Shown here in pieces: positions 13,601-26,600 of a stretch of 64,000 nt of DNA. The first letter of the stretch is position 1, and each line of letters begins with the position of its first letter. The DNA is from Datnioides undecimradiatus. Its lineage: Eukaryota > Chordata > Actinopteri > Lobotiformes > Datnioididae. A program made the translations under genes and the position numbers. The notes under the pieces were generated by a model, which had not been told where the DNA came from, did no database searches, and worked only from the letters and a program-made list of their open reading frames with translations. The stretch is from NCBI GenBank assembly GCA_008933995.1, contig WARS01000010.1, positions 10,395,001 to 10,459,000 of the forward strand, written 5' to 3'.

Positions 13601-16600
13601 CAAAACCCCGACACAGATAATAAAACAAACTGGTGTTACGCAGCAGTTAAAGCTGCGGTTCGCCCCGGGTTCATTTTCCAAGCATGAGTAAGTGCTGCCC
13701 ACTGGATATCAACACCCACCTTTTTATAGCCATACAACCTCGTGTTTTGGGTTTGTTCAGATGATTTGTGCAATACCAAAAGAAATTCTGCGAACTGCAT
13801 TTTAAATCATCTTGGTGATTCTTTGGCGCCCTGTGAGTTAGAATATTACGGAGCAGACTACTGTAAAACACTTGGATTAAACTGCCTCAAGCATGCTGAA
13901 ACTGCACATGGACGCTTTAACTTAACCCCGTACTTTATCAGGACATTGCAGGCTGTTAGAAAGGCAGTCAGCTGTTGATCCCCTGTTAATCAAAAGAAAA
14001 AGCACAAATGTCATCAAGAATCATCAAGATGAACGAATTCACAAATATACTGAAAGAAGCCCAAGAAAAAGACGTGTGCAAACAGAGCATCCCTGACAAA
14101 TATCCCTTTAGATAAGACCCGTTATTCTGTTCCTGCAGGAGTAGTTTGGGTTTGTACTGTAATGTACTTTGTATCTCACCAGGCAGCTCAACCTGTTTTG
14201 CACTGGCTTTAAAAATAACACACAGAGTCCCGTGGGACAGTTAGGCAATGGTCTGTGTCTGCTGTTGTTAGCAAAGCACACCAGCCGCCGATTGGATGAG
14301 TAAGAGAAATGAGTTGGAGCCGTGTGTACGCTACATGTTCAGTCTAAACAGAGCACACAGCGACTATGGCCCTTAACTCGTTCAGCAGTGAAGAGAAAAG
14401 CTGTTTCTCCTTAGTTAATGAACTGGCAAAGACGACGGTGTCTAAAAGACGACTGCTTGGGGATTGCTGGTGTTACAATTAAATTTCCTGCTTCAGAACA
14501 CGAGAGAAAGTAATAATCTGCCCAAGTATCTTTCTGGTATATTCCTGGCACAAAACTTCTAAATTCATAAACTGAGAACTCTTCTTTTATCCGTCGACTA
14601 ATAACGTACAAATTGGCATCAGTTTCAACCAGTCATTAGTCATCAATTAGTCATCCGGAAGAGTGAATGAAACCGTAATCAGATTTGTCAAACTGTCAAA
14701 CTCTTGACAGTTGCTGGCAATGACAAACCTTCTCATGAAATCCAAAGAGGGCATAAGAAAACCCGCTGCCGCTCTTTGATTCTGAGCCGAGAATGAGCGT
14801 AAAGGTGAGGGAAAAATTCAACATTTTCAGATTAGTGTTGTAAACAAAGTTGACCTGCAGCAGAAAAGCTGCACTGATTTCTTTCTTTTTATTTCACGTT
14901 GTGCTCCGTTGCCATAATAAAGCATGTGGTACAAGCTGCATGCTGAGTTACTGTGGCATTCAATGTTTAATGCATCTGTCTCCACTCTCGCCATTAATCG
15001 CCCAGAGCAGTAATATCCAGGACCTTCTAAACTCGGCAGGGTCATTGAGGACTGATGTGAAGATCAAAAATCGACCTAGAACATATTGAACTTCTGTATG
15101 CTAATGACAAAATATCACTGAAATGTTTTCATGTATCACATTTTGTTTTCATGTGGAAGATGTGAATGCTGTATTAATGCATTCTGTTTCCAGTTATTTA
15201 CATCTATGTTCCCCATAAAAACATTTTTCCTTGCCTCTGTATTTGTACTCAGTAAATATTCCTTTTTTTTTTCTTTTTGCTGCACTACAGCCACATGCTA
15301 TATCTTTAATACTCAAAGTAAGCGATATGTGCTTTAAGGGGAAGAACAACATTTTCAGAGATGCCGTGCTATGCTGAGTAGAACTACACAATCTAGCTGG
15401 AGGATTCTTTGACATTCAAGTCAAGCGTTCGGTGGCTCAGTTTTGAAGTTTTAATGTCAGTGTTGATCTGTTCCCTAGCAGTTCCTGCCGAGGAGAAAGA
15501 AAAATAATGCAGTATAGTGACTTTTTTTTTTTTTTTTTTTACTTGTTAGGGATCACAGGGCTACTGGAGAACAGCGACAAGTTGAAAAATAAAGACACTG
15601 CGTAAGAGAAGAATTTAGAATTTTTCACACATGCTTTTGGAAAAAAAAAAAAAAAACAGTGGATGGATTTAAAAAGTTACTTTGCGGCTTAATTTTTTGG
15701 TGTAATACCTTCAAAGGAAAAATACAATGCGTTTTATTCACTGGCTGACTTTTTCACCCTGTTCTTTTCAACCCTGTCTCCAGTGTAATACCGCAGATAG
15801 GGTCGTGTTTGGTAGCTGACACTTCTAAAGCGATTTTGAATAAATGAGCTGCACATGTATCTTGACTTTATACTGTCATTGGCAGTGCACAGTGAGTTAC
15901 GAATCACAATGGAAATGAGGGTGTAATGGAAATGGGGTTTGGCACCTGTCAATTAACTGACATAGTGTCGTTTAAGAGAGGTAACCCCTTTTTAGGCCGT
16001 TACTGTTAACCTGCATTATATTTAGGTGTTTCCAATAACCTGGCAACTCTGTGTGCCAAAGCAAACTAATGTTGTTCTTTCTCTAAGAGTTAATGTCTTA
16101 ATCATTGCTTAACACTTAGTAAACATGTTCTTAGAGTGTGATAATGACTGCTGTGTTTACTTACACGCTGCTGCCTCAAGGTTAGCCAATGCCGCCGCCG
16201 CTGCATAATTAATAGGGTTAACAAAGGTTAGTGGCCACAAATATATGCACACTAAGATCAGCACATTTTCTGTAAAGCAAACCTGTCAGCTTAGAGAGCG
16301 CTCGGCAGCAGTGGTGACAGCTTTATTTCCATATGCATAAACACTGTGAGAAAATACCCTTAGATGCAGAATAATACAAAGTGACTGGTATTAATTAAAG
16401 CACCCATATGTATCAGCACCATAATCCCTAACTGCAGCGCTGTGCAATACGGGCGTTCATTAAAAGCTGAGGCATGTTTCCGCAGCACACTGAAAAGTAA
16501 TAACAGAGAGTGGTCTTGGCGATGTTGTGTATTCATTTATTTCAGTCTCAACAAATTGTTCAGTGCTTACAACAATAGAAGAGTTTATTCAAAAGGCGCC

Positions 16601-19339
16601 GTGACAACTCGTCTTTGTTGAATCATGACAGCTATGCTTGCACAGACTTGCGTGACTCAGAAATTGAATGCTGTAAACACCTTGGTTCACAACCAAACAA
16701 TATTCCCATAATATGAAAGCCCTGTAAATTGTGATGTTTCCCTATGTTGCAAAGTCAAATGTTTACCACCTGTGTTTTCCTGTGGCAAATAAAGCTTGCT
16801 ATAGGGATGAAATTGTTGATAAATGACTCGCGAGGAAGAGGATATTTTGATTTTACTGAGTCACTCAACTTTAAGCTGGAGCACTGGCAGTAAAAGGCTC
16901 GAGAGGGGGAATGAACAATGAGTCTGGACAGTGCTGCTCACTGGGGCGCAGAGGGTTGAACCCAATCCAACATAAACAGTATCAATGCCATCACTTCTTT
17001 TTGCTTTGGCTCGTGGTAATGGTTCCTTTCCCCTGAGCTATTGCATTGATTGTGCCAGCTCTCTGATGTTTATGCATAGGTTGGCGGCCCCGTCAATCCC
17101 ACACCCACCACTCCTCCCTCTTAGTGCTGATGTCTCTGTTTGGTCCATTTATACCGCCTAATGCCACTAGACAAGGTATGTCAAAAGCAGCATGGAAATG
17201 GTTTTGAAATGTTAAAAAATATAGTGATTTATCTCTCTATTGTTTTTAATTAATAGTTTTGTCTATAAATGGGCAAAATGGCTAAAAGTCCACAACCCAA
17301 TGTGCTGTCTACCAATTGCTTTCTTTTTCTTAATAGTGATTGATACTAATGCCGTGCTAACAGCTGCATGAGGCTGCACTTTGTCTCAGTTGTACTTTGC
17401 GCTAAATGCTAACATTGATATGTTCGTGTGCTCGCAGTGAAGAAAAAACAGGTTCAATTATTTCCCACAGTTTAGCATTGTGTCACGCTGATGTTTTAAT
17501 CACTGAAAAGCCAAAACGAAGAAATTCCACTTTTAATGGTATGAGAGAGAGAAAAACCGGAACTCCTCACACTGTAGCCTACACTTTTACACTTTCTGGT
17601 TGATCCACTAAACTGTTTGAAAGGTTTGGACCAAGGTTTAGTTCCTTGCCTGAATTCTTTCGTATGAATACACAAAAAGCTAAAACATAAAGTACCTATT
17701 ATGAGTCCCTCACAACTAAAAAATACAGTTTGACCTCCAAAATCACTAACTAGTTCCTGATCTCAAGAGGGCATTATATGTCAGTGCTCCTAGACCTTAT
17801 CCTAACCTCATATGACCACTGTGACCAATAAAGAACTTGATATTTATGGTTACTATAAGAAACCATCCACCTAAAAACATCCTCCCTAAGAGGGTTTCCA
17901 GTACAGCATCGCACTGCATCCACATTTTTCATCCCCACAAAAGGAAAAGATAGGCAAAAATGAAGCCATTACCAATGCTTTTTGGTGAGGACAGTTTCTA
18001 TTATTACTTTTTTTGTGAGTCTGCACTCACTAACTGTCAATTACAAAACTCATAACTCAAAAAAAAAAGAAAAAAGAAAAAATGGTTAAGGGCGTAGAAC
18101 TTAACTCACTGCAAAGGTTGCATATTTCTTAATGTCCATTCAAACACATCACCCAATTTTAACTGAAGCTCAGCCTTGAAGTGTACCTGTTGGATGTGAT
18201 AGAGACAGACAGAAAAGGGAATCACTTCACACTCGTTGGTAGAGGCTCTGCATTGTATGTCACCGACTGCTTTGGCTTTCATCCAGACCTTCCATTATGT
18301 CGTCACCAGACCATGGTAAAAAAGGTCTGAGCCACTCTATTCAATGTCTGGAGAGATAGGGCCATTTTGATACCATACTGCAGCCTCGGTGTGATTTGTA
18401 ATTCTTACATCGCAATTGCCTTTCCTCAGCATGGGGATGTTTAGCTGAATCAGGAAACACTCTCTTTAAAGCCTTTATTTGTCGATTTGTCTGAAGAAAC
18501 CCAATCAACTGCAATTTCTCTCATCCAGCTTCTGCCGTCATGTTGGTCGAATATGGGACAGAACTCCACATGTGCAAATCGAACATTATGTCATTTAATG
18601 GAGAAGATGAAAGGCAGAGACTGTGGGGAAGGTGTGCTGCCAGCATAAAGGGTCACTGTTCACAAAACTGTCAATAATATTGTCTATTTTATTTAAATTC
18701 TGACCTGATTGTGGGGATTAAATATGAGGGTGTCACAAAAATTATTCAGCCAATGTCATATTTCCCATGGTGGCTCAAGAAAAGTCCAGCAGCCATGACT
18801 GTTGGGACCAAATTGTGTGCCAATGCATGGCAGATGTTAACATATTTAACTGAATAATTAATGAATGTGACCTCCAACTACCATAGATATATGGACCGAA
18901 TTTAATACATCCAGACTACAAGTAACTGACCACGATGCCACAGTGAGATTTATCACGAGGTGGACATCAGTGGCCCAACGTAGATGCCATTGCTGAGCGG
19001 CATTAGTAACCCACCACTAGCGTGAATAAAAATAGCAGCAATAGAAAGGTTAGGTTACTTTAAAGTTATCTTCACTGGAGTCATACGTTACTCTGAACTC
19101 AAAAGTTTTGTTTTCTGATCAAGTTGATGCATCCTCACAACAGTCCTGTCCAGAAATATTGTTTTACATACCTCCAATTGTGTTTTATGTGCTTATCAGC
19201 TCTAGGGTACTGTTCATTGTACTGACTGACAGTCTCTTTATATGCGGTGCAGTATCTTGTTTAAACCATTGGCAGGAGAGCTTTAATCGCATATTAACAG
19301 ATAAGACACATACAGTGATGTGAGCCAAATAAGTAAACA
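10601..19339. other. Intergenic DNA downstream of cdh8, proximal half
   Basis: No gene could be supported. It holds a weak three-copy repeat (10734-11475), a CA/C stretch (11770-11791), T- and A-homopolymers (15523-15540, 15642-15656), and two stretches rich in homeodomain- and POU-like words that might be regulatory (12030-12300, 16185-16400). Confidence 0.6.
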
Positions 19340-19365
19340 CAGAAATGGATTTTGTCCAAGTGTGG

Positions 19366-19390
19366 TTTATTTAAGAAAACTGTGTTTATT
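19366..19390 (-). terminator. Two polyadenylation signals (AATAAA) 19 bases apart
   Basis: TTTATT on the plus strand at 19385-19390 and 19366-19371 reads AATAAA on the coding strand. They are the first such hexamers after the cdh8 stop. Cleavage would be expected some 10-30 bases further on, near 19340-19375. Assignment is by position only. Confidence 0.55.
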
Positions 19391-19558
19391 ACATGACTGA
19401 ACTGCAGTATTTAGCCCTAATTCATTTTTACAACTCTAGTACAAGTCTATTCACAGAACCCACCTAACAGAAACATACATTTTCATGTGGGCCTTGATTA
19501 ATTACAAAATTCCTCGAGTGTCTCCAAAAATAAAAAATACAGATTGATGACTGAGAGA

Positions 19559-19614
19559 TAAATAGATAAATACACAAAAAATCGAATCAAACCCAATCAG
19601 CCAATAAATAAATA
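19559..19614 (-). promoter_or_regulatory. AU-rich element in the 3' UTR
   Basis: Read on the minus strand, this stretch contains overlapping ATTTATTTA (19603-19613) and further TATTTAT copies near 19560-19575. Overlapping ATTTA pentamers are the hallmark of AU-rich elements bound by ELAV/Hu- and TTP-type proteins (general knowledge). Whether they act here is unknown. Confidence 0.4.
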
Positions 19615-20140
19615 GAACAATAAATAACATTCAAAACATCTTTGGCCAAACTCGGGCCACTTCATTGTCCCCACGGAGTTGACATTGGACACGGTAGATG
19701 CCTCAGCCAGTCAGAGCAAAGTATGCTGACTGAATTAGCTTAACGTATGGGGGGTCCTAAGAAACAACACTGGATGTGTGGCATGAAATAGCAAGTGAAA
19801 GAACAATTATATTGAGGCACTTTTAAGGATGTTCTAGGAAATGACAACATTTCCATGTGTACGTGTATTCCCCAACAGGAAACAAAATGTAAGACAAGAA
19901 ACAACATTCAATTGAACGGTAATTGAATGGCTGCTTTGCTCATCTAATCAGGTTACCATATATTTCCTTGCTTTTTACAATTTTGGGACCGAGCATGGTA
20001 AAAAGTACCACATAAAATAGAAAACGGTGAGCTGGAAAAAAGACAAGTACGGTTAACGTGGAAAGAAAACAACGGTGAAACGCGTGTCGCCAACCGAAGG
20101 AACATCGTTACATATTCGCTTGTTGAGTCCGTGAATAACA

Positions 20141-20652
20141 TCATTGTGTGTTCTCCGTGGTGGCTGAGTCCGACTGAGTTTCTGACTGCTCCCCAAATAT
20201 CCCTGCTAGTGTCTTAAAGCGGGGCCCCCATTCATTGAGGTAATCATAGTCCTCCTCGAGGTCTACGGCGAGGGAGTCGATGGAGCTGAGCGACTCGGCC
20301 ACAGAGCCGTTGCCCTCGTAAGCGTATGTAGCCAGGGAGTCATAAGGTGGGGCTGAGTTGTCCATGTCATGCTCTTTCAGACGCTGGTTGATGAAATCTC
20401 GGATGTCTGCGCTGTCCTGAGAGACGGGCGGCCTGGGACCTCTCTTCATCTCGGGTTTGACATCTCTGCGGTACAGGTTTTCTTTGACAACCTTGGGATT
20501 GCGAAGTGTCCCCATGTCAAATGCATGCGTGTCTTCCTCGCCCCCTCCTTCATCGTCATAGTGGATCACATTATCCCGGATGTCCTCTTTGGATGACATG
20601 AGGGTTTCCTTTTTCTTCTGCCGTCTCAAGCCCACGTAGAGGACCACGATAA
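20141..20652 (-). CDS. cdh8: cdh8 terminal coding exon, end of membrane helix and full cytoplasmic tail
   Basis: Acceptor gcttctccag; the stop codon is at the low-coordinate end. It encodes residues 552-721. It completes the membrane helix (VIVVLYV), follows with the basic stop-transfer LRRQKKK, then the juxtamembrane p120-catenin region [20 protein letters not shown] ([10 protein letters not shown] at 584-593). The beta-catenin region contains [14 protein letters not shown] (652-), the serine cluster SLSSIDS (672-678), acidic DYDYL (686-690) and WGPRFK (693-698). The C-terminus after FGE is a Ser/Thr/Gln/Glu-rich stretch that differs from the mammalian ending I recall. The serine cluster is the segment phosphorylated in classical cadherins to strengthen catenin binding (family knowledge). 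Confidence 0.97.
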
Positions 20653-23600
20653 CTGGAGAAGCAAATGGACAGACTCACATGTTAGACCACCGTCGACTTA
20701 CTCAAATTACTGACCCTTAAAACAATGAAAGATCACAGCAGCTTATCTCCTTAATGAGTCATCTGATGTGAAACATTTTTACAAAGATAAGAGTCTGACT
20801 GGGCCACTTCTCCAACCCGATCAATACTCAAGGATTCTCTAACATGTTGACACTCTTCATATTAACTTTGTGACATTAAAGACACTGTCTATCGTGCAAG
20901 TGCACAGGATATCTTCATTTTTGTTGGCCAAATCGTGAATGCTAAATATAGGAGTCAACAAACAAAGATTGTAGTTCCGTAAATGATGTTTACTTATTAG
21001 TATATTAATTCAGTAAAACACTATTTTGTGATCACACTTCAGAGATACAGACTGGATATACTGTCCTGGTGTATATCAGGAGGTGATAACACATTCTTTC
21101 ATAACAAATTTACACTTATACTTTGGAGTCACACAGTTATCTTGTGTAATTTTACTTCGACTTGATTTCTTTTTTTTTTTTTTTTTTTTGCAAAATAGCA
21201 GTACTATCATTAGCGTACGGTTTTGGATACTCTACCCACCAACTGTAAACACCGTTGGTAAAACTGTACCACTGAGAGTGTATCCAAAGCAGTGGGTTAC
21301 GGTTCTAGCACACTAACCCTCCCGAGGTTGCCTGAGGTTTTGCACCTTCCAGACGCTGTAGTGCTGCAGTGTGATTTTCAACACTTAATGTTACAATAAA
21401 TTTCCTTCTCTCTCTTTCTCCTGTCAGTGTAATCCGTCTCCCTCTGTCTCCCTTTCTCTGTCTCTCAGTGAAAAATGCAGTAAAGTATGTTTCTTTTTTT
21501 TTTTCTTCCTCTGGGTTTTCAATATGCAATTGCATATAAGAGAAAGAGCAATGGCCAGGATAAAACTGAAATCATTCACGTGAAAGAGTCCAATAAATAC
21601 ATTCAGACTCAGGAAAAAAAAAAGCCTTAAGTAGGTCTCTTCCTTTCATCCTCTTTATATCTCACTTCCTTTCTGCCGCCTCTCACTCCCAAGTGATTTT
21701 ATCAGCCTGTGTATAGTGTGCCAGCACCCCCCAGTGGCACCTACGTAGACTTCAACAACAGTCGGTTATTGTAGGACAAACTGGTTGAACACAGCTTGTC
21801 ACCGGGTGCAGCAAATCCACATCAGTTTGGGAGAAACAGCAATGCAGATGAAAGCCTCTGTGCTGGTCCGTTTAATTTACCTCGTCATTTCTCCTCACCG
21901 GACAACTGGGTCATCCTGACAAATCCTGCGCAGGAACTAAGTGGCTCTATGGAAATGCTCTCAGTGTGAGTTCTGATTCTCTCTGCCACTTTCCTTCTCA
22001 GGGACAGCATGACAGTTTGGCGTCAGCCTCAGCCTTGGGGGCGAGTCGACTTGGAGCTTTGAAGACATTCTTCTCAGATGAAGTGAACGCACCGACACGG
22101 CTCTGCAGCACACCACTACAATCAACTGTGTGCGTTTTATGTTCCCTCACATATAAAACAATGAAAGTCAAGCTGATATTTCCAATGAATACATTCATGA
22201 AGGTAATAAAAAAGGATTCATGATGGGTCATAGCTGGAATTTAACAGTGGAATCCTTGTTGGGTCATATATTAGAGAGAGATAAAGAAATGTAAATACAG
22301 CTCAATTCAAAGGTCATTGCTACCCTTGACTTCCACGGTAAAATAGGGACTTCTTTAACAACTCGTAATTCAGAAAATGATCCTATAAACCCACATTTAC
22401 TTCCTGCCTGCAATGTAGATGAGTTTGGACATTAATAGGAGAGAATTAAGGAGGAGTTTTACAACCATGACCTTGTGTGAAATGTTAAAGCTGCAGCCGG
22501 GGAAGCAGACACGGGGCAGCGAGATTGGATTTAGTTTATAGAGCTAAGCGTCCCTCCTCCCAATCTTAGACGTCTCATTGAATGACCAAATTCATATGGG
22601 CTCTATAATTAACTGCGGATGCTCCTGGAGAGATGCCAGATTAGGTCTGATGGTCAGCTCAGCATGTTTGGAGTCAGGAGTTTGGAGTAGATCTGGCTGT
22701 TTAGCCTGTTATGCGTGTTTGTGTTTTAGGTGTTAAGCTCAGCTCTGTAGCACTACACCAGTGCCAGTGCATTTGAAAAAGAATCTGTTTCCTTTATGAT
22801 TATCAATGACACTGTGCTTAAGTGAAGACTGTTTACAAGCCAGAAGACAACAGGTCTCACCTAACAAGATGATGATACAAAGAAGGATGGCGATCAGAGC
22901 TCCTGTGCTGAGACCCACTGGGAGAAAGATGGCCTCTGCACTGCAGGTTAGCAGGGAACCATCTGATTCACAGCCACACACACGGATGGTCAGGGTGCCT
23001 GTGCTGCTCTTGGGTGGGTAACCATTATCTTCAATCACCACTGGAAGGAAGTAAATCTCCTGCAAACGCCGCCTGAAGCCACTCCGCTTCGTCACAATTC
23101 CAGCTGTGTTGTCTACAAGAAAAGAATAAGGTGAAATTTGGTGAAAAAAAAAACAAAAAAAATGTTTCTTTTGAAAGAATTTTTTGATATTAGACAAGAA
23201 GAATCTTCTAAATTTGAACAAAAATGCCAGTAGTAGCGCAGCAAGTGCTTACTCTTTCATCTACATAGGGTTGTGGAGGTTAGACAGTGTTCTGACCAAA
23301 GCAAAAGAAAATACTCCACCCAGTACAACCTCACATCAATCAGACAATCCTCCGAGCTACATAACAAGTCTGGAGGTCCAAGTATGAGAAGATAGATAAA
23401 ACTTTTCAATGTCTGATACCTCTCCATGTTTGATATCAAATCCTCTCTGAATGTGATGAGAAAGTGCAACGTATCAAAGAGTTGTCTTATCAAAGCGCTC
23501 ACCAATTTACACCGCTTACTTTAAAAGCTGATAGTGCCTAACCACACCCAGTACATCATTCCCTGAAACACTGCAACGTGTTTTCTGTCTACCTGCGCCG

Positions 23601-26600
23601 TGAGAACTATTGGGATCTGTTGTTATTTTGTTATCTCTTTCTGCAGGCAGCATCACTCCAGAGAAACAGCAGATTAGCAATGAGAGATAATAGATAAAAA
23701 AATAGAAAACACACAAAGGGAACAACTTGGGAAGACAGCCGGAGGTGTGAGGCTGGCGAGTGGAATAGAGGTCGACAATGTATACGAGGGAGAGGGAACA
23801 TGTCAGGTTGGACCTGCCTGGTTCTGTCTGCTACAGCTAGACTGTCTGACCCCTGTCAAGCCGGGTTTGTTCCACTGACGAAGCCTGGCACTTTTTCTTG
23901 ACAGGAGGTCAGGCATTTTAGCACACCTTGCATGTTGTGCACAACTGTGATTTTGTTTGTGCTCCCTCTCCCTCTCTTGCTGAACCTGTCCAAGGTGCCT
24001 GTGGTGCTGGGATTTTCTGTCCCTGCCTATCAGATCTCTCCCTGTGTCTGGGGAGCGTGCTTGCAGGACCTCTGGCAGCCAGGAAACTGCAAGACACTGT
24101 GTCCAAAAGGTAAAACTGGATCAGAGGTTCGGACCTGGGCTTGTCAAGGATGGTGAATGCATTAGTTTCCCTGGCCTCATCCTGCCATGTCCCACTTTTC
24201 ATTACCCGTCTTTCCGGTTAGACTTCAAAGGCCTCGGCCAGTGCACGCTGCAGAGTGTCATATATGCCCTTATCATAAGACAACGTCTGACTGCATGTGC
24301 TTAAGTTATTTTTAGCATTGAGACCAGCCAGTCTTATAGGCTTTGAGCAACAAACTTTTCCATTAGCTGATACGTGATCTTGAGGTGAACTACATACATT
24401 TACACTGGAATTTAACAATTAAGATGTAATTAAAAATGTTCATGTTTGGGGGGGGGGGTAGAGAAGCAAACTAGTGGTTATCATTAATATATTATAAGAT
24501 TCTTTCCCTACTAACGACACATTCAGTATCATTTACAAATATTTAAAAACTATTTACTAATTACTTCTTTTTCTTTGAAAAGTAATCAATTTACCATCTG
24601 CTTTCTCTCCAAGAAACTAATTGGTCCGAGCCCCCCCCTTTGTCTTTCACATTGCTAAACTGTTATCATTTCTCAGGTGTAAAGGATCACTTTTGAGTGC
24701 TGAAAACGATGACATTTCCAGATGAAGCCGCATAAACTGTGATAGTAAGTGTGACTAGCTCGTATCACCTCTGGCTATATAGTCAAATATCAATCAGTTG
24801 AGTCTCACTGTACTGGCTGTGAGACTCGACTGAGTACTGTTTCCATGTCACGAAAGTGTTGTCAGTTTATGAGAACACTTACTTCCAAAGTCTCGGATGG
24901 TGAAATTCTTGTTTTTTACGTCTTCTCTTGGTGATTTGAAGGAGAACTGCTGTCCAACAGAGGGGAGATCCTGGTCTTTTGCACTGAATGTTTGAATCAC
25001 CTGTTGAAAATGAAAATGAAGTTATGTTTAGATTGATGAAAAAGAAAAATGACATTCTTAATGTACAAAGGCTCCAACTGGCATTTAGTAGTTTCATTCG
25101 TACCTCATGAGGTGCAATTTAAAAATTCCAATAGTGTTCCTGCTGGTCCTGAACAGCATGGTAATGAACATGCAGCAGGTGCAAGCAATAACTGTTAGGA
25201 GTCAGTATACCATATTGTGTTGGGGACCAGTGTTGAAAGCATCTTTGTGACCATTCGCCCGTGCACATTTGCGCTCTTGCCAAAGTGCATTAATGCAATA
25301 TCACCATGGACCTCAGATGTACGCAGAGATGAAGACAAATCAGTGTCAAACCCAAGTTCCATGATGACAATGTAGTAACGAGTAACACAGGGTTGATTTT
25401 ATAGCTAAAACCCAAAGAGCGGCAGTCTTTGCAGTGCGTGGGCCTTCAATCTTCGAGACAGAGGATGGTTTGCCAGGTCCGAGGTGTGACCAAGAGCCTG
25501 CTGGTTGTTTTCACGACACATGCAGGAATATGCACCATGACTCGGACCGCCTGGCTTAGAGTGTCAACAGTGAGTTCTGCTGCACTGTCCTGAGACATCT
25601 GAGGTGTGACATGTGGTGCATACCAACTAAACTGTGGCACGACGGCACTTGGGTGGTCACTTGTGGCAGTGCGCCAGGTTTTTTGGCAGCATCAACACAT
25701 TTGTCCCCCCCCCCCATCTGCCAGATATGATGGATTTGCCTCCATGCTTCCTCAAAACCACAATGAACTCCAACGTGAAGAGTCGCCATTTTCACACAGA
25801 GGAGCAGGTCCAGAGGACATCCAGCACATGCTGCAGATGGAGATATGTCCTTGCACAAAGTAACTACGTACAAGGGAATGTAAGGTATTTGCTTGTTAGA
25901 CACAGTCCTGGAACTTTTGGATTGCAGGTTTAAGTTAAAGTTTTACTTTCCAAGTGATCCTGTGTGCCAGTATAGGGTACACTGGCTGGTTGCAAACTGG
26001 TAACCCTTTACTGACAGAAAACTGTCTGTGGATTTGCACAAAAGGGAGGTTTTGCTTTGAGTAGTTGTTTCAATGTCAAATGTTTCTCTTTAATAGAAAC
26101 TACAATTCCTACAGGTCAAATTGTTCAAGCAGAAAATGTGAAATTATTCAACACGGAACAGAAGTGTCAACCAGTCCTGAACTGACTGCACGTCAGGCCT
26201 GTCAGTGCTGAAACAAGGCAGTGAATTGTTCTCACAGTAGTTTTGGATACAGTCACTGAACACTTGATTGATAACTTGTTGAAATTTCGAGATCACCTCA
26301 GCACACGGCGTGATGGATTAAGTTCATTCAATCTTGCTGGAGCTTGCTCGGTGGTCACAGAGACAACACAGTTGTTTTACAGTAAACTGAACTTATATTA
26401 CAGTACATCTTCTAAGAGCACAAGGGCCAACTCCAATTGCGTTCCCAAACGACCCACAATAAAACACGAAAAACAGACGCAGTTTGATCAATCCAACACC
26501 TACTGCAGCACTTCAACAAACTGGATATGTGAGAATGTGTTTACTGAACAGCACCTAGCCAAGCAACCACTAACTTCTCTTTATTTCCACCCTGCTGGAC

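Larger units (their letters stand above)
19340..20140 (-). other. cdh8: Probable cdh8 3' untranslated region
   Basis: About 775-800 bases follow the stop codon before the first AATAAA hexamers on the minus strand. No AATAAA or ATTAAA was seen between the stop and position 19390. The exact cleavage site is inferred. The part around 19540-19625 is AU-rich when read on the minus strand and contains several ATTTA pentamers, a feature linked in general to mRNA instability or translational control. Confidence 0.6.
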
